NCBI GenBank assembly: GCA_946408315.1 | Contig: CAMJRV010000010.1 | Coordinates: forward strand, 1-17,961 | Reading direction: 5' to 3' | Length of the DNA stretch: 17,961 nucleotides | Source: an uncultured Bacillota bacterium | GTDB taxonomy: Bacteria > Bacillota > Clostridia > Peptostreptococcales > Anaerovoracaceae | In this document: piece after piece, positions 14,939-17,961 of the stretch | Layout: every line of letters begins with the position of its first letter | Numbering within the stretch: the first letter of the stretch is position 1 | Translations under genes and position numbers: made by a program | The notes under the pieces: generated by a model | What the model was told of the DNA's origin: nothing | Database searches by the model: none | Seen by the model: only the letters and a program-made list of their open reading frames with translations

Positions 14939-15814
14939 TCAGTTGATTTCGGGTCGTATCGCATTGGACAGGGCCGCAAATTCGTCCAGGCTGAGGGTCT
15001 CTGCCCTTCTCACAGGATCGATAGAGGCCGCCTCCAGAATCGATGCGATCTCTTCCTTGGACAGTCCAAGGACTCCGGTCAGCGAGTTCAGCAGCGTCTT
15101 TCTCCGCTGCCCGAAGCCCGCCTTAACCACTGCAAAAAATACCGCTTCATCGTTGAGCCGCACAGCCTTTTCCTTTCGGATGTCCAGCCGGATCACCGTG
15201 GAATCCACTTTAGGCTGCGGAACGAAGATCTCCTTCGGCGCATTGACCACATGGGCGACGGTGCAATAATACTGCACCGCAACGGAAAGCGCCCCGTACA
15301 CCTTCGTACCCGGTCCGGCCTTGATCCGGTCGGCCACCTCTTTCTGCAGCATGATGGTGATGCTGTCCGCAGGTACCCTATCCTCCAGGATCTTCATGAT
15401 GATCGGTGTCGTGATATAATAGGGAAGATTTCCCAGAATTTTTATTCCGCCAATCTTTTGACCGTCGATCTCCCTATTTTGTTCCAAAATTTCACGAAAA
15501 TCTGTCTTCAGCACATCGCTGTTGATAATTTCGATATTATCGTATTCGCTGAGCGTTTCCTTCAAAATCGGAATCAGATTGCGGTCGATTTCAACGGCGA
15601 TCACCTTGCCGGCCGCTTCGGCCGCCGCGGCGGTAAGCACGCCGATGCCCGGTCCGATCTCGATCACCAGGTCCTCTTTCCCGATCATCGATTTCTCGAT
15701 GATCTTGTCGATAATATTCTTGTCCGTAAGAAAATTTTGCCCCAGGCTCTTTGAAAGCCGGAAACCATATTTTTTCTTTAATTCATTGATCGTAGCCGGT
15801 GAATACAGCTTCAT
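14939..15814 (-). CDS. rsmA: 16S rRNA dimethyladenosine transferase RsmA (KsgA)
   Basis: 291 residues, usual length. It dimethylates two adjacent adenosines (E. coli A1518 and A1519) near the 3' end of 16S rRNA, a late step in 30S assembly. Seen: KSLGQNFLTD at 22-31, SAM motif I EIGPGIGVLT at 52-61, VEID at 74-77 that binds the ribose, NSDVLK at 98-103, the catalytic N-L-P-Y-Y at 129-133, and a C-terminal helical domain with KAGFGQRRKTL. The gene begins 4 bases after the rnmV stop, the same rnmV-ksgA pairing known in Bacillus. The ATG has an AGGGGT about 13 bases upstream and an AGGG only 3 bases away, so reinitiation after rnmV is likely. Confidence 0.97.
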   Translation of the reverse strand: MKLYSPATINELKKKYGFRLSKSLGQNFLTDKNIIDKIIEKSMIGKEDLVIEIGPGIGVLTAAAAEAAGKVIAVEIDRNLIPILKETLSEYDNIEIINSDVLKTDFREILEQNREIDGQKIGGIKILGNLPYYITTPIIMKILEDRVPADSITIMLQKEVADRIKAGPGTKVYGALSVAVQYYCTVAHVVNAPKEIFVPQPKVDSTVIRLDIRKEKAVRLNDEAVFFAVVKAGFGQRRKTLLNSLTGVLGLSKEEIASILEAASIDPVRRAETLSLDEFAALSNAIRPEIN

Positions 15815-15818
15815 ATCC

Positions 15819-16364
15819 CTAATAACCCCTGTCTTCTATTTTTTCGGCAGCTCTGACAAACTCCTGCCGTTCGATTCCGTATTGATTGAGCCGGTTCAGA
15901 AAAACCTTGCTGTTGCCGTAGCCGATTCCCAGCTCTTTTCCAAGCTTGTCCCGCCTCTCGGCAGCGCCAGCCACTCCTGCAAGCCCGTATTCCAGCATAT
16001 CCTCCTGCCGGAATTCCTGACGGCTTTCAAAGGAAGCCGCCCTCACCTTGGCAAGCGCTTCCCGGATGCTTTCCGGTCCGGCGTTTTCGATCCCGATGTC
16101 GCCGTCCTTCCAGGCTTCCTCCCTCGGCAAAAAAGCATGCTTTCCTTCCGGAAAGCGTTGGGAAAGTCTTTTCCTTATTTTTTCTCCGGCAAAATCAGGA
16201 TCCGTGAAGATGATGATTCCTCTTTCCGCGTAAGCTCTCTCGATCCGCGCGAAGGTCTCCGGCCTGATGCCGAAGCCGTGAGTCGCAATAGTTTCTGCGT
16301 CTACCGCCCGTCTGACTGCGGCCTCATCGTCCCTGCCTTCCACGATGATGATTTCTTTTATCAT
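15819..16364 (-). CDS. rnmV: Ribonuclease M5 (5S rRNA maturation)
   Basis: 181 residues, normal length. It matures both ends of 5S rRNA precursors, together with ribosomal protein L18, in Gram-positive bacteria. The N-terminal TOPRIM domain is clear: IIIVEGRDD at 5-13 with catalytic E9, then IIFTDPDFAGEKIR at 51-64 with the D55-x-D57 pair. A C-terminal domain (from about 115) with YGNSKVFLNRLNQYGI is typical for the family. The ATG overlaps the divIC/ftsB stop in an ATGA, giving tight coupling between a division gene and rRNA maturation genes. Confidence 0.95.
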   Translation of the reverse strand: MIKEIIIVEGRDDEAAVRRAVDAETIATHGFGIRPETFARIERAYAERGIIIFTDPDFAGEKIRKRLSQRFPEGKHAFLPREEAWKDGDIGIENAGPESIREALAKVRAASFESRQEFRQEDMLEYGLAGVAGAAERRDKLGKELGIGYGNSKVFLNRLNQYGIERQEFVRAAEKIEDRGY

Positions 16365-16837
16365 TTCGGTATGATCCCTCCACCGGTTGTTTTTTGAGAT
16401 TTATCATGATCCTTGCTGGGAAGAACGTACAGGATCTCCCCCGGTTTAATCATCCTGAGCTGCTGCCTGGCCTGCTGTTCGATGTACTTGGGATCGTTGA
16501 CCTGGGAATAGACCATTTCCAGCTTTTCCTTCTGGGCCAGAAGCTCCTGATGCTCCTTCATGACCTTCGCTTCCGTAAGCCGCAGGTTGACAATATGGAC
16601 GGCAGATACGGCGACGATTCCGACGATGACGAGAAAAATCGCGGTATACACCATCCTGAGGCGGGCTTTTTTCCCCGCTTGACGTACTGTTACAGCCGAC
16701 TTCGGCTTCCGGGCCTTGTCCTTTTTTCTGGCAGTCTCTTCTCTTCTCTGCTTTCGGGCCTGTCTTGCTTCTGCAAGGTCGATGACCTGGCTGTTATTTT
16801 TAAATGTCCTGCTGCGCCGTTTTTTCCTCTTAAACAT
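16361..16837 (-). CDS. divIC: Septum formation initiator, DivIC/FtsB family
   Basis: 158 residues from the ATG at 16837. It is a bitopic division protein that forms the FtsL-DivIB-DivIC type complex at the septum. Layout: very basic cytoplasmic N-terminus (about 1-60, rich in Arg and Lys), one transmembrane helix (about 62-83), a coiled coil (about 86-113), then the family signature DPKYIEQQARQQLRMIKPGE. I chose 16837 rather than the ATG at 16843 because a GGGGG ribosome site (16844-16848) is 6 bases from the former and touches the latter. Its place after yabP-yabQ agrees with the Bacillus order. A vegetative-type promoter lies inside yabQ. Confidence 0.9.
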   Translation of the reverse strand: MFKRKKRRSRTFKNNSQVIDLAEARQARKQRREETARKKDKARKPKSAVTVRQAGKKARLRMVYTAIFLVIVGIVAVSAVHIVNLRLTEAKVMKEHQELLAQKEKLEMVYSQVNDPKYIEQQARQQLRMIKPGEILYVLPSKDHDKSQKTTGGGIIPK

Positions 16838-16868
16838 ACTCATCCCCCGTAAATCCCCGTGGATACCC

Positions 16869-16919
16869 CTCCGGATGGCAAGACATGGCGTCCGGAGTCG
16901 GTCAGGATTTTCTCCGGAC
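16869..16919 (-). promoter_or_regulatory. Three-arm alternative hairpin in the divIC leader
   Basis: Three related arms: C (16912-16919, in the last codons of yabQ), B (16890-16897) and A (16869-16875). C and B pair as a perfect 8-bp stem (GTCCGGAG with CTCCGGAC). B and A pair as a perfect 7-bp stem. Both cannot form at once. No T-tract follows either, so termination is not indicated. Function is inferred. Confidence 0.45.
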
Positions 16920-17240
16920 TGTGTCCTTGCCTATTGTACCACAAAAAAATTTTCTCCACAAGACAGCGCCGGTTCCAAATGCTAGTAAAGCATGAAAACT
17001 CAACCTTCCGTAGCTGCAATAGTAGAGAAAGGATGACGTGAGAAGCGCTGCGAACAGCCAGAATAAAAGATCCTGAATAAATGCAATTTTGTTCCCGGGT
17101 TTCAGCCTTGCCTTCACTCTGACCAGGATATCATAAAACAGCACGATGGTCATTCCCGCGAAAAGCATGATGACAAATTCAAAGGATTGGTCGATAATCA
17201 GCGGATTGACGAGGTTTAATTCGGAGCCGGCGCCGTTCAT
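16902..17240 (-). CDS. yabQ: Spore cortex biosynthesis protein YabQ
   Basis: 112 residues with three or four hydrophobic segments (about 18-38, 55-75 and 80-98). The FYDILVRVKARLKPGNKIAFIQDLLFWLF segment (about 35-63) is the characteristic YabQ core. In Bacillus subtilis YabQ is a mother-cell membrane protein of the outer forespore membrane needed for cortex formation. The ATG overlaps the yabP stop in an ATGA, as expected for the pair. The last codons contain an arm of the divIC leader structure and the gene carries a promoter-like sequence on the same strand. Length is within the shorter end of the family. Confidence 0.9.
   Translation of the reverse strand: MNGAGSELNLVNPLIIDQSFEFVIMLFAGMTIVLFYDILVRVKARLKPGNKIAFIQDLLFWLFAALLTSSFLYYCSYGRLSFHALLAFGTGAVLWRKFFCGTIGKDTVRRKS
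16933..16961 (-). promoter_or_regulatory. Predicted vegetative promoter for divIC and downstream genes, inside yabQ
   Basis: On the minus strand TTGTGG (16961-16956), a 17-base spacer, then TACAAT (16938-16933) with a TGn extension. Transcription would start near 16926 and give a leader of about 89 bases to the ATG at 16837. No terminator-like element lies between it and divIC. Confidence 0.55.
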
Positions 17241-17497
17241 TTCAGTATCTTCTTCAGGAAGCCCTTTTCCTGCTTGTCTTTGCGCTCCGTATACACCGCC
17301 GAAGCGATGGAGCCGAAAATCAGGACCCTTCCTTCCTCCAGGTCGAGTTTCTGAATGTGCAGTCCGTCCCCTCTGATAATCAAACCGCCGTTTTTCAGAG
17401 TCAGCAAGATGAGTTCTTCGTTAAAGCTCTCCACATCGGTAACTTCCGTTACGGTGACCCTTTCCCGGTTATCGATATTTACGACATGCGAATCCAT
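17237..17497 (-). CDS. yabP: Sporulation protein YabP
   Basis: 86 residues. The short beta-rich protein with an N-terminal HVVNIDNRERVTVTEVTDVESFNEELILLTLKNGGLIIRGDGLHI layout is the YabP/YqfC sporulation family. The INRE/VTGV-like start and the 'L.I..LdLEeG.v.i.G.I' C-terminal half are typical. In Bacillus the gene is under sigma-E in the mother cell together with yabQ. The ATG follows AAGGGG by about 9 bases, with a T run in between. The gene normally following yabO is here preceded by a histidine kinase gene instead, with 49 bases between them. Confidence 0.92.
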   Translation of the reverse strand: MDSHVVNIDNRERVTVTEVTDVESFNEELILLTLKNGGLIIRGDGLHIQKLDLEEGRVLIFGSIASAVYTERKDKQEKGFLKKILK

Positions 17498-17546
17498 AAA
17501 AAAACACCCCTTTTCAAGATATGATCGGGGGCATCCCTTTATTCGA

Positions 17547-17961
17547 TTATTCGATATTCTTTCGTCCCCTCGTAGGGGCCAGAGGAAGGTTAATCGTCAC
17601 TCTCGTTCCCCTACCTTCCTTGCTTTCAAGCTCAATGCTGCCGTTATGCTCCTCTACGATCTGCTGGGAAATGGCCAGACCCAGCCCGGTCCCGCCCATC
17701 GCCCGGGATCTGGCCTTGTCCACCCGGAAAAACCGCTCAAACACGCGGGAAAGCTCTTTTTCCGGGATTCCGATTCCGTTGTCCGCAATGATAAGCTGGG
17801 CATACCTCCCCTTTTGCAGCGCGTCGATGTCGATTCTGCCGCCTTCCTGAGTGTACTTGATCGCATTGCTCAGCACGTTCATCAGCACCTGTTCGATGCC
17901 GTCCTTGTCGATGACCGAAAGGATTTTCTGATTGTCGTCAAAGATGCAGTTGAGATGCTGG
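17547..17961 (-). CDS. Sensor histidine kinase, C-terminal ATPase part (5' partial)
   Basis: About 137 residues are visible and the frame runs off the right edge of the window. This is the HATPase_c domain of an HPK1-type (PhoR/WalK-like) kinase, with all ATP-binding boxes present: N box N-V-L-S-N-A-I-K-Y-T, G1 box A-D-N-G-I-G-I-P-E, F box F-E-R-F-F-R-V-D-K-A-R-S and G2 box G-G-T-G-L-G-L-A-I. The protein ends with a short basic tail after INLPLAP. Sensor, membrane and phospho-acceptor parts lie outside, so the signal is unknown. A GTG at 17888 is in frame but is internal to the domain and not a start. It is followed by yabP on the same strand after 49 bases without a strong terminator. Confidence 0.93.
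   Translation of the reverse strand, partial: QHLNCIFDDNQKILSVIDKDGIEQVLMNVLSNAIKYTQEGGRIDIDALQKGRYAQLIIADNGIGIPEKELSRVFERFFRVDKARSRAMGGTGLGLAISQQIVEEHNGSIELESKEGRGTRVTINLPLAPTRGRKNIE

Noticed and set aside
17498..17546. Terminator or sigma-E promoter between the histidine kinase and yabP
   Set aside because: Only a 4-bp CCCC/GGGG stem precedes the T run, and the best -10-like CATATCTT has a poor -35 partner 14 bases upstream. Neither is convincing.
1..17961. Mobile elements, CRISPR arrays, phage genes, tRNA or rRNA genes
   Set aside because: No transposase or integrase motif, no regular repeat-spacer pattern and no tRNA-like cloverleaf was seen on either strand.

Overview
The window reads as chromosomal DNA from an anaerobic, spore-forming Firmicute of the Clostridia type. 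It carries spore genes (yabP, yabQ), an RNase M5 gene, an LtaS-type lipoteichoic acid synthase, strong GGAGG ribosome binding sites, and an archaeal/Enterococcus-style V-type ATPase operon. The coding DNA is fairly G+C-rich. I cannot name a genus. No mobile element, CRISPR array, tRNA or rRNA is visible.

Left part (1-8573, + strand): a V-type (A/V-type) Na+ or H+ ATPase operon in the same order as the Enterococcus hirae ntp operon: G/H (5' end outside the window), I, K, E, C, F, A, B, D. The genes abut or overlap by a few bases. A and B form the catalytic head, D and F the central shaft, E and G/H the peripheral stalks, C the socket, and I and K the membrane motor. The rotor subunit K keeps the full set of residues that bind Na+ in E. 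hirae NtpK, so Na+ is the more likely coupling ion.

Middle (8570-10274, - strand): a free-standing 219-residue KdpD sensor domain converges on the ATPase operon and shares a CTAG with the ntpD stop codon. It is followed by a 262-base regulatory gap (terminator, promoter, leader hairpin) and a ridA plus small membrane protein pair with its own extended -10 promoter.

Right part (10388-17961, - strand, read right to left): a long run of closely packed genes. In order they are the 3' end of a sensor histidine kinase, yabP, yabQ, a divIC/ftsB gene, rnmV, rsmA, ltaS, two GNAT acetyltransferases, a GIY-YIG protein, a six-helix membrane protein and a YcxB-like membrane protein. Sporulation, division, rRNA maturation/modification and envelope synthesis are therefore contiguous. 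A good vegetative-type promoter inside the end of yabQ probably frees divIC and downstream genes from sporulation control. Its predicted leader carries three sequence arms that can pair in two mutually exclusive ways.

Most of the window is ordinary housekeeping content. The points most worth a second look are the orphan KdpD sensor domain and its upstream region, the three-arm leader before divIC, the predicted Na+ site in NtpK, and two small tandem duplications at gene junctions in the ltaS-downstream cassette.
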